Shown: positions 1-7,715, numbered from the stretch's first letter. The stretch: 64,000 bases of DNA from Bacillus sp. THAF10 (GCF_009363695.1 NZ_CP045403.1:2522001-2586000); one strand, 5' to 3'. Program-made: numbers and translations. Notes: a model not told the origin generated them from the sequence alone.

Positions 1-898
1 CTTCTACGGTATCAATGAGCTGATCATACACTTTTGGGTCGACCTGGTTTCCTTCCAAGTGCGCTTCAAGTGACGATGGGTACTTTCTAGTCGAGGCAAA
101 AAAGTTATTGGCTTTTACCGTGTTGGATAGCATGGAAGCAAAGGTGTCCTGATACTTTTCGAGCGTTCCGTAGTATGTTTTAAATGCAGCCTCTCTGATA
201 TCGCGGTTTTTACCAGACATGTAGCCAGCATAAAGCGGTGCGGAGAGTTCATATTCCTTCTCATTTACCTTAAAGCTTGGCAACACCAAATCCTTTGACA
301 TCATTTTGAAGAGCTCGCTTGGCGCATTGACCATTGGCAAGGTTTTTATCAGCATTTGCTCCATATCCGGTGGCAGTGAGTGGTTTTTCTCGTCGTATGT
401 TTCTTTTAGAAAGTTTCGGTATGGTTGAAGTGTTTCACTTTGCATTAGCTCCGCCCATTTTTCTTTGTCCACTTCCTGAATTTCGTTTGAAAACCATGCC
501 GTCCGCTCTACCACATACAGCATCATGTTCTCCCCTTCTTCGGCAAGTGCTTGTGCTTTCGTATCACTAATGTTCACATCCAGGTTAATTCGAGCGTAAA
601 CAAAGATTTTCTCCATTTTTCTTGAAAGGGCAAAGTATTCTTTTAAAAGACTGTGAAGTTGGTCTTCATGGACAATCTTTTCTTCCTTCCTTTTAAATTG
701 TTCTGCCATTTTTTTTACCTGCTGGACATCCTTCTTCCAAGCGGATTCCTTCTTATAAAGAGTTTGCAGGTCCCATTTGTATTCTTGTGGGATCTCTGCT
801 CTAGTTTTATAACTCTGACCCTCTGCATGGATGAGCAGTGGCTGAAGGGACAAAACTACCCCCATAATAATGCCCACCAACATTTTCGCTACTTTCAT
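1..898 (-). CDS. Oligoendopeptidase F-like M3 peptidase, secreted, N-terminal part (runs off the left edge)
   Basis: I translated this by eye from the ATG at 898, which follows a GGGAGGA ribosome site. The frame stays open for 299 codons to the window edge. The protein begins with a signal peptide (MKVAKMLVGIIMGVVLSLQP, then LLIHAEG). After it come typical PepF N-lobe stretches: IPQEYKWDLQTLY, KNRDIREAAFKTYYGTLEKY and NTVKANNFFASTRKYPSSLE. PepF-family M3 zinc peptidases cleave short peptides and are about 600 residues long, so roughly half is present. The zinc HExxH motif would lie beyond the edge, so activity cannot be judged. The usual Bacillus PepF is cytoplasmic, so the signal peptide suggests an exported paralogue. 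The family call is fairly sure; the location is inferred. Confidence 0.85.
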   Translation of the reverse strand, partial: MKVAKMLVGIIMGVVLSLQPLLIHAEGQSYKTRAEIPQEYKWDLQTLYKKESAWKKDVQQVKKMAEQFKRKEEKIVHEDQLHSLLKEYFALSRKMEKIFVYARINLDVNISDTKAQALAEEGENMMLYVVERTAWFSNEIQEVDKEKWAELMQSETLQPYRNFLKETYDEKNHSLPPDMEQMLIKTLPMVNAPSELFKMMSKDLVLPSFKVNEKEYELSAPLYAGYMSGKNRDIREAAFKTYYGTLEKYQDTFASMLSNTVKANNFFASTRKYPSSLEAHLEGNQVDPKVYDQLIDTVE

Positions 899-1050
899 AC
901 CCATTCCTCCCTTTAGATTCTTCTAAGGAATAGTTTGCGTTTTCCAGCTTTTTCTATGCAGAGGAGGTTTGGGGGGGAGGGATGGATCTGATGGTTTTTA
1001 GGAAGTGAGAAGTTGGAGATGACTCGAGGTGGATTTTCCACATTTTAACT

Positions 1051-1190
1051 ATTGCTCATAAAATTAGATTTTCGCTCGTAAATTCATTTTTTCGCTCGCA
1101 AATGTAAATTATCGATCGCAATTTTTTATTTTCGCTCTTAAACGAGGAATTTCGCTCGCAAATCAAAATTTTCGCTCTTAAGTGATTTTG
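1051..1190. repeat. Array A: seven units with an exact 20-bp period, core TTCGCTCGCA
   Basis: Units start at 1051, 1071, 1091, 1111, 1131, 1151 and 1171. Each has a conserved 10-bp core (consensus TTCGCTCGCA, degenerate in units 1 and 4) and 10 AT-rich variable bases. The array lies in the 460-bp gap between the pepF-like start (898) and the FabH-like gene terminator (1313). The rest of the gap (899-1050 and 1191-1312) shows no gene I can support. A 75-codon open frame covers the array on the minus strand, but a 20-bp period rotates the reading frame, so I do not call it a gene. Confidence 0.85.
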
Positions 1191-1312
1191 GAGCATGCTA
1201 AGCTCCCAATAACCTTGCTGGAGCTCACCCTTGATTCCCCTGCTAACCCCACAGCTACCCAAGTTCATTATAAACAACACCAAATGTTACTGAAATCCTG
1301 TCAAAATACCAA

Positions 1313-1353
1313 AAAAGGGACGGTTCTTTCTGTTTTGCGAAAGAGTCGTCCCT
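1313..1353 (-). terminator. Rho-independent terminator of the FabH-like gene
   Basis: In minus-strand orientation, AGGGACGACTCTTTC pairs with GAAAGAACCGTCCCT around a short A-rich loop and is followed by TTTTTT. It sits just after the stop at 1359. Confidence 0.85.
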
Positions 1354-1358
1354 CTGTT

Positions 1359-2300
1359 TTATTTCCCCCACCTTAGTGTAATGCCGCCCCACCCTAGTCC
1401 TGCTCCATACCCAGCTAGAACAACAAGGTCGCCTTCTTTTATGTTGCCTGCTTTCACTTCTTCGTAAAGGCCAATTGGAATGGTTGGTGCTGAAGAGTTT
1501 CCATAGTATTGAATGGTATGGGTATGCACTTTCTCCATTGGGAATTCCATTGTTTTCAATCCTGTTTCAATGATACGAAGGTTAGATTGATGCGGGATGA
1601 TAAAATCTACTTCTTCGAGTTGATGTCCTGATACTTTCAGAACTGTTTTTACCGCTTCAGGGAATTTTTCAACGGCAAATTCAAATACGGCACGACCATC
1701 CATCTTGATGTTTTTGTTTTCATCAAGGTGAAGATACTTGCCACCGCTTCCATCCATTTGCATGTGAATCCCAAGAATGCCTTTATCCTCAGGAACACGG
1801 CCAACCACTACTGCAGCTGCTCCATCAGAAAATATAAGCGCAGTTTTTTTGTCCATTGGATTTAATAGGCTTGAACATTTATCGACAGCTACAACCAGAA
1901 CATTTTTATATAGTCCAGTTTGAACGAACTGAGCACCGGTTGCTAGAGCAGTGATAAAACTTGAACATCCTGAATGCAGGTCGAGGCCAGCACAGGTTTC
2001 CGCTCCAATTTCATGTTGTACCAATGCTGCCGTAATATGCGTATCGTGCGTATTTGTACCGATAATGACCAAATCAATTTCCTTTGGGTCAACCCCTGCA
2101 TCTTCTATTGCACGTTTTCCAGCGATTACACTCATTTCTGTTAGCGTTGTTTCAGGTTCTTCGTATCGACGTTCCATGATGCCAGTCTTTCGGATGATTT
2201 CTTCTTCCTTAATCCCAAAACGTTTCGCTATTTCCTCATTGTTTACAATTTTTTCTGGTATGTTTGCCCCGATTCCTAAGATCCCTGCATTATATTTCAT
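1359..2300 (-). CDS. Beta-ketoacyl-ACP synthase III family protein (FabH-like)
   Basis: Members of this thiolase-fold family condense an acyl-CoA with malonyl-ACP, or carry out related condensations. The 313 residues carry the complete FabH catalytic triad: Cys112 in LHSGCSSF, His237 in PHQSN and Asn268 in YYGNSSAP. The C-terminal glycine-rich GYGAGLGWGG is also present. Length matches FabH (310-330). The ATG follows GGAGG by six bases and the gene has its own promoter and terminator. It does not lie next to fabF or other fab genes, so it may be a second FabH or a specialised synthase; the sequence alone does not decide. Family assignment is very sure, physiological role is not. Confidence 0.9.
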   Translation of the reverse strand: MKYNAGILGIGANIPEKIVNNEEIAKRFGIKEEEIIRKTGIMERRYEEPETTLTEMSVIAGKRAIEDAGVDPKEIDLVIIGTNTHDTHITAALVQHEIGAETCAGLDLHSGCSSFITALATGAQFVQTGLYKNVLVVAVDKCSSLLNPMDKKTALIFSDGAAAVVVGRVPEDKGILGIHMQMDGSGGKYLHLDENKNIKMDGRAVFEFAVEKFPEAVKTVLKVSGHQLEEVDFIIPHQSNLRIIETGLKTMEFPMEKVHTHTIQYYGNSSAPTIPIGLYEEVKAGNIKEGDLVVLAGYGAGLGWGGITLRWGK

Positions 2301-2334
2301 AATAATCCTCCAAATTATGACTTTTTTCTACCTA

Positions 2335-2362
2335 ATTGTAGCATAAAATCAAAAATTGTCGG
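2335..2362 (-). promoter_or_regulatory. Candidate sigma-A extended -10 promoter for the FabH-like gene
   Basis: In minus orientation TGCTACAAT forms an extended -10 (TACAAT at 2335-2340, TG at 2342-2343). A weak -35 (CCGACA, 2357-2362) lies 16 bp upstream. Confidence 0.55.
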
Positions 2363-2409
2363 AAAATTGCGCATCTATGAATATCAAAAAAATCTTTCAG
2401 AACCCGGCT

Positions 2410-3114
2410 TTAAAACTTTTTTACAAGGAAAACAAGAAGCACTAAATGTATGCCTAGCCCAGCTATGCAGATGGGAATAAATTGGTTGGTGCTGACGGTA
2501 GTGAGTGCTGCGACTGGCCAGTAGGTTGGGATAAGCATGAAGAGAATTTTCCAAAGGCCGGGCACAAGCATGGCTATAATTGGGGTGATGATGCTGACAT
2601 TCATCACCTTAAAGAGTGCCAGCCCTTCTACTTTGTTTGCTGCGAGCATTCCTAAAAGTAAAGCAAATATTGGAGCTTCGAGTGCAAAGATGGTCGCGAT
2701 GATGAGACTCTGAAACAAAGAAATCTCTACTTTGTCAGTGATAACATGAACGGCAAAAAACAAGAAAAAGCTTAGCGTAAAACTAGCTCCCAAACGGTAC
2801 CGAATATATCCGCTTTTTTGCAATGGAGTAATAGCATAATAGTCCAATAACCCCTCATCACGATCATCTAACAGCATAAACCCTGTCATCATTCCTAGCA
2901 TCGCTGGTATCATCAAAAAGATGATTCCCATGATTAGCTCCACATAACTCGAGAGCACTAACCCACTAAATTGCTGCAGCAACTGATTAGCGTAAGGATA
3001 AAGCACGCGAACAAGTACAGCAATCAAAAGTGGAGCGAAAATTCCTACCATCAGAATTCCGTCCCTACTAATTAACCTAGCGTCATTCAACATGCGCTGA
3101 TACATCATTTTCAT
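2410..3114 (-). CDS. ABC-2 type exporter permease subunit 2
   Basis: The 234-residue protein is hydrophobic with about six membrane spans and a short cytoplasmic loop containing DDRDEGLLDYYAITPL, typical of ABC-2 permeases (compare fluoroquinolone or antibiotic exporters). It is the last gene of an operon tetR - ATPase - permease 1 - permease 2. Its ATG overlaps the previous stop by four bases (ATGA), implying coupled translation. Two different permeases with one ATPase suggest a heterodimeric channel. The substrate cannot be read from the sequence, but the TetR-family neighbour suggests induction by an exported compound. No clear terminator is visible before the next promoter at 2362. Confidence 0.8.
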   Translation of the reverse strand: MKMMYQRMLNDARLISRDGILMVGIFAPLLIAVLVRVLYPYANQLLQQFSGLVLSSYVELIMGIIFLMIPAMLGMMTGFMLLDDRDEGLLDYYAITPLQKSGYIRYRLGASFTLSFFLFFAVHVITDKVEISLFQSLIIATIFALEAPIFALLLGMLAANKVEGLALFKVMNVSIITPIIAMLVPGLWKILFMLIPTYWPVAALTTVSTNQFIPICIAGLGIHLVLLVFLVKKF

Positions 3115-3806
3115 GTCACTCCCTCCCCTTTATGAAGGACATGTACTTTGAAGCTATATGTGGCCAGATAAAACAGTCCTACACTCCATATGGAAAGTAT
3201 AGAAATTGAATATAGCCAATCCTGCCATGATAAAGTTTGAAAGGCACCTTGAATCAGCACAATTCCTCCGTAGCTTGGCAAAACTTTTAACAAGAAAGAA
3301 TCCCAGCTAACAAAGATACTCACAACTGGAAGAAAGAATACTGTTATAAGCAGTGGTGAAGAAAATAAAAACTGATTAACCGTTCGGACTCGCACGGCTA
3401 AAAGCAAGCCTAACAGCGTAAACACAATCGAAGACAGCACGACCCCCACTACAAATGGAAAAATATGAAAGGTTAATTGATGCACAAAAAGCATGATTGC
3501 TAGACTAGATAGTACGGAGATTAGGGCTAAGGAAAGAATCTTGGAAATAAGAAAGCTACCAATAGATAAGCCTGTTATAAATAATGGTCCGTACACTTTT
3601 TGGCTTTTTTCTAAAAGAATAATGCCGCCAATAAAAAAGCATCCCAAAACAGACGGATCGGTAAAGACGATAAGTACCGTCAGCTCTTGCTGGTAGCTAT
3701 TGGGTAAAAAAGCAAGTAACAGCACATACACCAAAACCATAAACAGATAGGCAAAATAAAAGCCATGCTTGTATTGAAATCGGATGTCTGTCCAGAGCAT
3801 TTTCAT
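3111..3806 (-). CDS. ABC-2 type exporter permease subunit 1
   Basis: The 231-residue membrane protein has about six predicted spans and the charged N-terminal amphipathic start (MKMLWTDIRFQYKHGF) common in ABC-2 permeases. Its start overlaps the ATPase stop by four bases (ATGA) with an upstream GGTAGGAAG ribosome site, and its stop overlaps the next permease in the same way. It probably pairs with the 2410-3114 permease. I recognise the fold class but not the substrate. Confidence 0.8.
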   Translation of the reverse strand: MKMLWTDIRFQYKHGFYFAYLFMVLVYVLLLAFLPNSYQQELTVLIVFTDPSVLGCFFIGGIILLEKSQKVYGPLFITGLSIGSFLISKILSLALISVLSSLAIMLFVHQLTFHIFPFVVGVVLSSIVFTLLGLLLAVRVRTVNQFLFSSPLLITVFFLPVVSIFVSWDSFLLKVLPSYGGIVLIQGAFQTLSWQDWLYSISILSIWSVGLFYLATYSFKVHVLHKGEGVT

Positions 3807-4663
3807 GGCGTAAGCTTCCTACCAGTCACTTCGATAAACACATCCTCCATTGTCTTTTCGTGAGTATGGATACTTAAGATGTCTTTTGTGTTTAATAGTC
3901 GGAGAAAATCGCTATTTCCTGCAATGCTGGTTAATGGAAAGCTAGCTTTTTCTTGCTGATTTTCCTTTTTCGCATATTCAACTATCACTGTTTTTTCTTT
4001 TCCTTGCCTCTTTAAGTTTGCTGGTGTATCGATTAGAGCGAGCTCCCCTTCCACCATAAAAGCAACCCTATCACAGAGCTCTTCTGCAAGATGCATATGA
4101 TGAGTGGTAAGAATAACGGTCTTACCCTCGGACTTTTTGGCAAGGATGATATCCTTTAAAAGCTTACTATTATTAGGGTCTAGACCTGATGTGGGTTCGT
4201 CTAGAAATAATATGTCCGGATCGTTTAAAAGGGCTCGACAAAAATTCAGGCGCATTTTCATGCCTTTGGAGTATTTTTCAAAGCGGAGATTAGCCGCCTC
4301 TGTTAAGCCCACCTGCGCAAACAAGCTCTCTGGTTGCACCGTTTCCTTTGTGTACAGTTTTTGAAACAAACGGAGATTCTCGAGACCTGTGAGCTTGTGA
4401 TAAAAATTAGGGAACTCAAATGCAACCCCGATTTGTTCATAAAAATTGTTCTTTTTTTGTTTCATTTCTTGCCCAAAAACTTTTACAGAACCATAGTAAT
4501 CACTCAAGAGACCAATGAGTATTTTCTGTGCGGTACTTTTCCCCGCTCCAGAAGGGCCTAGAAACCCAAAAATCTCGCCCTTTTTTACTTCAAAGCTTAT
4601 GTTTTTAAGGATAGGTGCGGCGCTCTTCTTATAACGAAAGCTTAACTCACATACCTCAATCAA
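3803..4663 (-). CDS. ABC transporter ATPase for the exporter
   Basis: This ABC ATPase energises the two permeases. Walker A is GPSGAGKST near residue 38, Walker B is ILFLDEP, the Q-loop region and the switch histidine (TTHHMH) are present, and a C-terminal extension ends the protein at about 286 residues. The signature motif is KYSKGMKMRL, not canonical LSGGQ; this variant occurs in ABC-2 exporter ATPases. I chose the TTG at 4663 because AAGGAG lies eight bases before it. A GTG at 4672 would overlap its own ribosome site and the tetR stop. Function in export is inferred from the operon. Confidence 0.85.
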   Translation of the reverse strand: MIEVCELSFRYKKSAAPILKNISFEVKKGEIFGFLGPSGAGKSTAQKILIGLLSDYYGSVKVFGQEMKQKKNNFYEQIGVAFEFPNFYHKLTGLENLRLFQKLYTKETVQPESLFAQVGLTEAANLRFEKYSKGMKMRLNFCRALLNDPDILFLDEPTSGLDPNNSKLLKDIILAKKSEGKTVILTTHHMHLAEELCDRVAFMVEGELALIDTPANLKRQGKEKTVIVEYAKKENQQEKASFPLTSIAGNSDFLRLLNTKDILSIHTHEKTMEDVFIEVTGRKLTP

Positions 4664-4668
4664 TTTTC

Positions 4669-5265
4669 TCACTCCTTAAATAATCGTTGAGCTAATCCTT
4701 CTGCCATTAGTTCAAGAGCTGGCTGAAAAAGTTCTTCTCCTACTTCCTTTTGGTGAAGGGATATTAAAACAAACGAACGAAAGGCGGCCGTAATTACATC
4801 TGGTGAAACCTTCTCCATACTTCCTTCTTCTTGCCATTTAAGGAGCAGCGGCTGAAGATCGTCAGTGTCCTTTTGAATATGCTGCTCCAATTTGTCTGCT
4901 GGTAGCTTTCGGATGATTTGTTCCATATGCTCTTGCTGAAATGAATGCTGGATAAATGGGTTGTTAAGCACCGTCGTAACGGACGTCATTAACAGGTTTT
5001 TAAATGCATTGGCATTCATCGGACTTTCAATATGCTGAAGGATTTGCCATTTGAGTTGTGCTTCCTCTTGTTCAAGGATCTCAAAATAAAGTTCCTCCTT
5101 TGATTCGTAAAAAATATAAAAGGAGCCCTGGGCAATGCCTACTGCTTTTGTCAGCTGGGACATGGTTGTCTTCTTCAATCCGTATCGCTGAAACAGTTGC
5201 TTCCCTTTTTCATGTAGCTTTGATTTGATGAGCTCTCGCTCTTTTGAGGTAAAGCCTTTTACCAT
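4669..5265 (-). CDS. TetR/AcrR family repressor of the ABC exporter operon
   Basis: The N-terminal DNA-binding domain of this 198-residue protein shows the TetR helix-turn-helix (YGLKKTTMSQLTKAVGIAQGSFYIFYESKEELYFEIL, residues about 29-65). The ligand-binding C-terminal part is variable. It is the first gene of the exporter operon. A perfect 14-bp inverted repeat in its upstream region (5291-5329) is the obvious autoregulatory operator. By family analogy it represses the operon until a ligand, possibly the exported compound, binds. The ligand is unknown. Confidence 0.9.
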   Translation of the reverse strand: MVKGFTSKERELIKSKLHEKGKQLFQRYGLKKTTMSQLTKAVGIAQGSFYIFYESKEELYFEILEQEEAQLKWQILQHIESPMNANAFKNLLMTSVTTVLNNPFIQHSFQQEHMEQIIRKLPADKLEQHIQKDTDDLQPLLLKWQEEGSMEKVSPDVITAAFRSFVLISLHQKEVGEELFQPALELMAEGLAQRLFKE

Positions 5266-5290
5266 CGGTACGCCTCCTATCTTCTTTATT

Positions 5291-5329
5291 TGAACATATG
5301 AATATTTTTAATTTTTATTCATATGTTCA
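5291..5329. promoter_or_regulatory. Perfect inverted-repeat operator, probable TetR-regulator site
   Basis: TGAACATATGAATA (5291-5304) and its exact reverse complement (5316-5329) are separated by 11 AT-only bases. The site sits 26-64 bp upstream of the tetR-family start, where it would block transcription. Confidence 0.75.
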
Positions 5330-5430
5330 GTTTACTATAGTTTGTTGTTTGTTGGAAGTAACTATGAGGAGGGGGGATGGTTCTCGTGGAAGTAAAGGGC
5401 GGTGGCGGTTCTTGTCGAATATTGATTTAT

Positions 5431-5561
5431 GGCTGATAAAGGTACCGTTTTGGCTGATAAATTGTTATTTTGGCTGATAAAATTCTGTGGCGGCTGATAA
5501 ATTGTTATTGTGGCTGATAAACCTATATTTTGGCTGATAAAACCACATTTCGGCTGATATC
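5431..5561. repeat. Array B: seven units with a 20-bp period, core GGCTGATAA
   Basis: GGCTGATAA cores begin at 5431, 5452, 5472, 5492, 5512, 5532 and 5552: one 21-bp step, then five 20-bp steps. Each core is followed by about 11 variable bases. The array fills most of the 368-bp gap between the msrA terminator and the tetR operator. A 92-codon minus-strand frame crosses it but begins inside the msrA terminator, and the 20-bp period rotates the frame, so I do not call it coding. Architecture matches array A although the core differs. Confidence 0.85.
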
Positions 5562-5605
5562 CGAGGCAGCCGCCTAGGCAGCGCCAACCACTTTCACCCT
5601 TAACA

Positions 5606-5635
5606 AACCAAAAAGCAGCCACGACAGCTGCTTTT
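5606..5635 (-). terminator. Terminator of msrA
   Basis: AAAAGCAGC pairs with GCTGCTTTT around a short loop and is followed, in minus orientation, by a T-rich run. It overlaps the msrA stop codon. Confidence 0.8.
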
Positions 5636-6260
5636 ACCACTTCAATTCACGAACGAGCCTCAAAAGCTCATCTTTTTCATGAATTTCCCACGTATTGATT
5701 TCTTCTTTTAATGATGCCAAAGTTCCATAGCCCTTCACAAAGCTATTTAAGCGAGCGACTAAAGTCGAATCTACCAAAGCCTGTTCCGTACCATAATATT
5801 GCTGCAGTAGTTCCCATGCTTTTGGGTATCTTTTGAGGTAGTATTTTTGGTGGCGCTGCTCCGCACAAGTAAAGGAAGTAAACGGTTGGAGCTCTGTACC
5901 GATGTTCCCTTCGATCTGTTCGCTTAAGCTCGCACGCACACTCAGTAATACATCCTTCTCTTCCTCATCACGGTACAAAAATAACGAAAGATACTGCCTC
6001 CCTTTATACGTGCCACGGGCGGGATTATGGGAGTTCCAAAAAAGACGAACAATGTCTTCAAAGCTGATAAGCCTAGAATCGAAATCAATTTCTAGGGTTT
6101 CCGTATGATCGCCCATCTGTTTATAGGTTGGATTGGCTGCCGTCCCTCCTGCATAGCCCACCCTTGTTCGAATGACTCCTGGTAAATACCCGAACCGGGC
6201 ATCTGTTCCCCAGAATCAACCCATCCCAAATGTGGCCGTTCTTATAACATTTTTAGCCAT
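5634..6260 (-). CDS. msrA: Peptide methionine (S)-S-oxide reductase, probable selenoprotein with UGA-encoded Sec15
   Basis: MsrA reduces the S-epimer of methionine sulfoxide. The frame starts at the ATG at 6260 (GGGAG ten bases upstream) and reads MAKNVIRTATFGMG, then TGA (6218-6216), then FWGTDARFGYLPG and on to a stop at 5634: 208 residues if the TGA is read. The TGA falls exactly on the catalytic cysteine of the GCFW motif. Both sides match MsrA (TFGMGxFWG, GYAGGTAANPTY, FWNSHNP, AEQRHQKYYL), so the frame is under coding constraint through the TGA. A SECIS-like hairpin follows directly. The only cysteine is about residue 132 (FTCAEQRHQ). Calling a shorter protein from the internal GTG at 6161 would delete the active site. 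The gene follows artR by 42 bp with no terminator between, so it may be co-transcribed. The alternative is a point-mutated pseudogene. Confidence 0.8.
6184..6218 (-). promoter_or_regulatory. Putative bacterial SECIS element: UGA plus downstream stem-loop
   Basis: After the UGA (6218-6216), 11 bases precede a 9-bp stem (AGAUGCCCG with CGGGUAUUU, two G-U pairs) closed by the loop GUU. With the top G-C pair open the loop reads GGUUC. Numbering the U of UGA as 1, GGU is at 23-25. In the Escherichia coli fdhF SECIS, GGU is at 22-24, and its G23-U24 contacts SelB. All pairings were checked by hand. Confidence 0.75.
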
Positions 6261-6302
6261 GAACATTCATCTCCCTTTATACTTTTGAAACGACCCCTTG
6301 CC

Positions 6303-7025
6303 TCAAAATATTTTATCCAAAAATTCTTTAGCACGTTGGGTTTTCGGTGCGGTGAAAAATTCGGCTGGTGTGGCTTCTTCTATTAGTTTTCCCTCATCTA
6401 AAAATAATACACGATCAGCGACTTCACGGGCAAAGCCCATTTCGTGGGTGACGATCGCCATCGTCATGCCGCTTTGAGCGAGGGCTTTCATTACTTCTAA
6501 TACCTCTTTGACCATTTCGGGATCTAAGGCAGAGGTTGGCTCATCGAAGAGCATCACTTCTGGGTCCATTGCAAGTGCCCGAGCAATCGCTACACGTTGT
6601 TTTTGCCCACCAGATAGGCGGCTTGGGTATTCGTGTGCTTTTTCAGAAAGTCCCACCTTTGAAAGAAGGTCCAGCGCCTTCGCTTCCGCTTCTTTTTTGG
6701 TTAGACCTTTTACAGAAACCGGGGCATACGTTAAGTTCTCTAGCACTGTTTTGTGTGGAAAAAGGTGAAAATGTTGAAACACCATTCCGAGGTTTTGTCG
6801 AACTTTATTGATGTTTGTTTTCTTATTGGCAACCTCTTCCTCCTTTATCCAGATTTGTCCGGAGGTAGATTCCTCCAACAAATTCATGCAGCGCAAAAAG
6901 GTGGATTTCCCTGAACCAGATGGTCCGATGATGGCAACCACTTCTCCAGCTTTAATTTCTGTTGATATCCCTTTTAGCACTTCATTTTCGCCAAAGGATT
7001 TGTGTAAGTTATCTATTTTAATCAC
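6303..7025 (-). CDS. artR: Polar amino acid ABC transporter ATPase (GlnQ/ArtR-like)
   Basis: The 240-residue ATPase has Walker [10 protein letters not shown], signature [16 protein letters not shown], Walker [14 protein letters not shown] and the switch histidine VTHEMGFA. This set is characteristic of the polar amino acid uptake subfamily. It starts with GTG at 7025 inside the permease 3' end (8-bp overlap), with AAAGGAG upstream. It drives uptake through the 7018-7686 permease. In B. subtilis the artPQR arginine transporter is at this map position next to brxB; I use the symbol on synteny and the exact substrate is inferred. Confidence 0.8.
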   Translation of the reverse strand: MIKIDNLHKSFGENEVLKGISTEIKAGEVVAIIGPSGSGKSTFLRCMNLLEESTSGQIWIKEEEVANKKTNINKVRQNLGMVFQHFHLFPHKTVLENLTYAPVSVKGLTKKEAEAKALDLLSKVGLSEKAHEYPSRLSGGQKQRVAIARALAMDPEVMLFDEPTSALDPEMVKEVLEVMKALAQSGMTMAIVTHEMGFAREVADRVLFLDEGKLIEEATPAEFFTAPKTQRAKEFLDKIF

Positions 7026-7686
7026 TGCGTCTCATTCTCCTTTCAATGAGCTTGCCAATAAATGTTAGGACCATCACAAGTCCGTAGTAGATGAGGCCCG
7101 CGAAGATAAATGCCTCAAGGAAAGCATATGTGTTCGATGCTGTCATAAAGGAGCGTCTCATGATGTCCATTACACCAATAACGGTGACGATGGCAGACTC
7201 TTTGGTGAGCGTGATGTATTCGTTCATGAGTGCTGGTAAAATATTTTTCAATGCTTGCGGTAGAATGATGTCCTTCATCATTTGGCGGTACGGAATGCCA
7301 AGCGCCATTGCTGCTTCTCGTTGTCCTTTGTCCACAGCCATGATGCCCGCACGAATGACCTCAGAGATGTAGGCACCAGAATTCAATCCAAACGCCAGAA
7401 TAGCGGCAGTGACAGGCTCAAGCGTGATGCCAGTTGCTTGTGGAAGCCCAAAGAAAATGAGCATGAGTTGCAGAACAAGTGGGGTTCCCCGAAAAATAGA
7501 TGTATAAATATCTGCAATGATAGCGAGTATTTTTATTCTGCCAATTTTACATAATGCCAGAAGTGTTCCAATGATAAACCCGATAATACCAGCGAGTGTT
7601 ACAACCTGTAAGGTAACTCCGATACCGCCTAAAATATAATCGGTGGAACCTGAGATGGCACTAAAATCCAAAAAGCCTATCGTCAA
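7018..7686 (-). CDS. artQ: Polar amino acid ABC transporter permease (ArtQ-like)
   Basis: This His/Glu/Gln/Arg-type permease of 222 residues has about five membrane spans and the EAA-like cytoplasmic loop ([30 protein letters not shown], about residues 132-162) that docks onto the ATPase. The start is TTG at 7686, eight bases after AAAGGAAT; no ATG fits. It lies between the binding protein gene and the ATPase gene and probably forms a homodimeric channel. Confidence 0.82.
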   Translation of the reverse strand: MTIGFLDFSAISGSTDYILGGIGVTLQVVTLAGIIGFIIGTLLALCKIGRIKILAIIADIYTSIFRGTPLVLQLMLIFFGLPQATGITLEPVTAAILAFGLNSGAYISEVIRAGIMAVDKGQREAAMALGIPYRQMMKDIILPQALKNILPALMNEYITLTKESAIVTVIGVMDIMRRSFMTASNTYAFLEAFIFAGLIYYGLVMVLTFIGKLIERRMRRSD

Positions 7687-7715
7687 GTGTGACCATTCCT
7701 TTCTCTTATAAAAAT

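Noticed and set aside
1056..1283. 75-codon minus-strand ORF over array A
   Set aside because: The 20-bp period shifts frame every unit, so the same core is read in three frames. No ribosome site or homology.
1051..5561. Arrays A and B as CRISPR
   Set aside because: Cores are about 10 bp, spacers about 10 bp, and no cas genes are present. CRISPR repeats and spacers are each over 20 bp.
5362..5640. 92-codon minus-strand ORF over array B
   Set aside because: It begins inside the msrA terminator, and the repeat rotates the reading frame. Openness follows from the core having no stops in any minus frame.
5634..6161. A shorter MsrA starting at GTG 6161
   Set aside because: It would lack the GCFW active site and has no ribosome site. 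Homology continues upstream through the TGA to a proper ATG.
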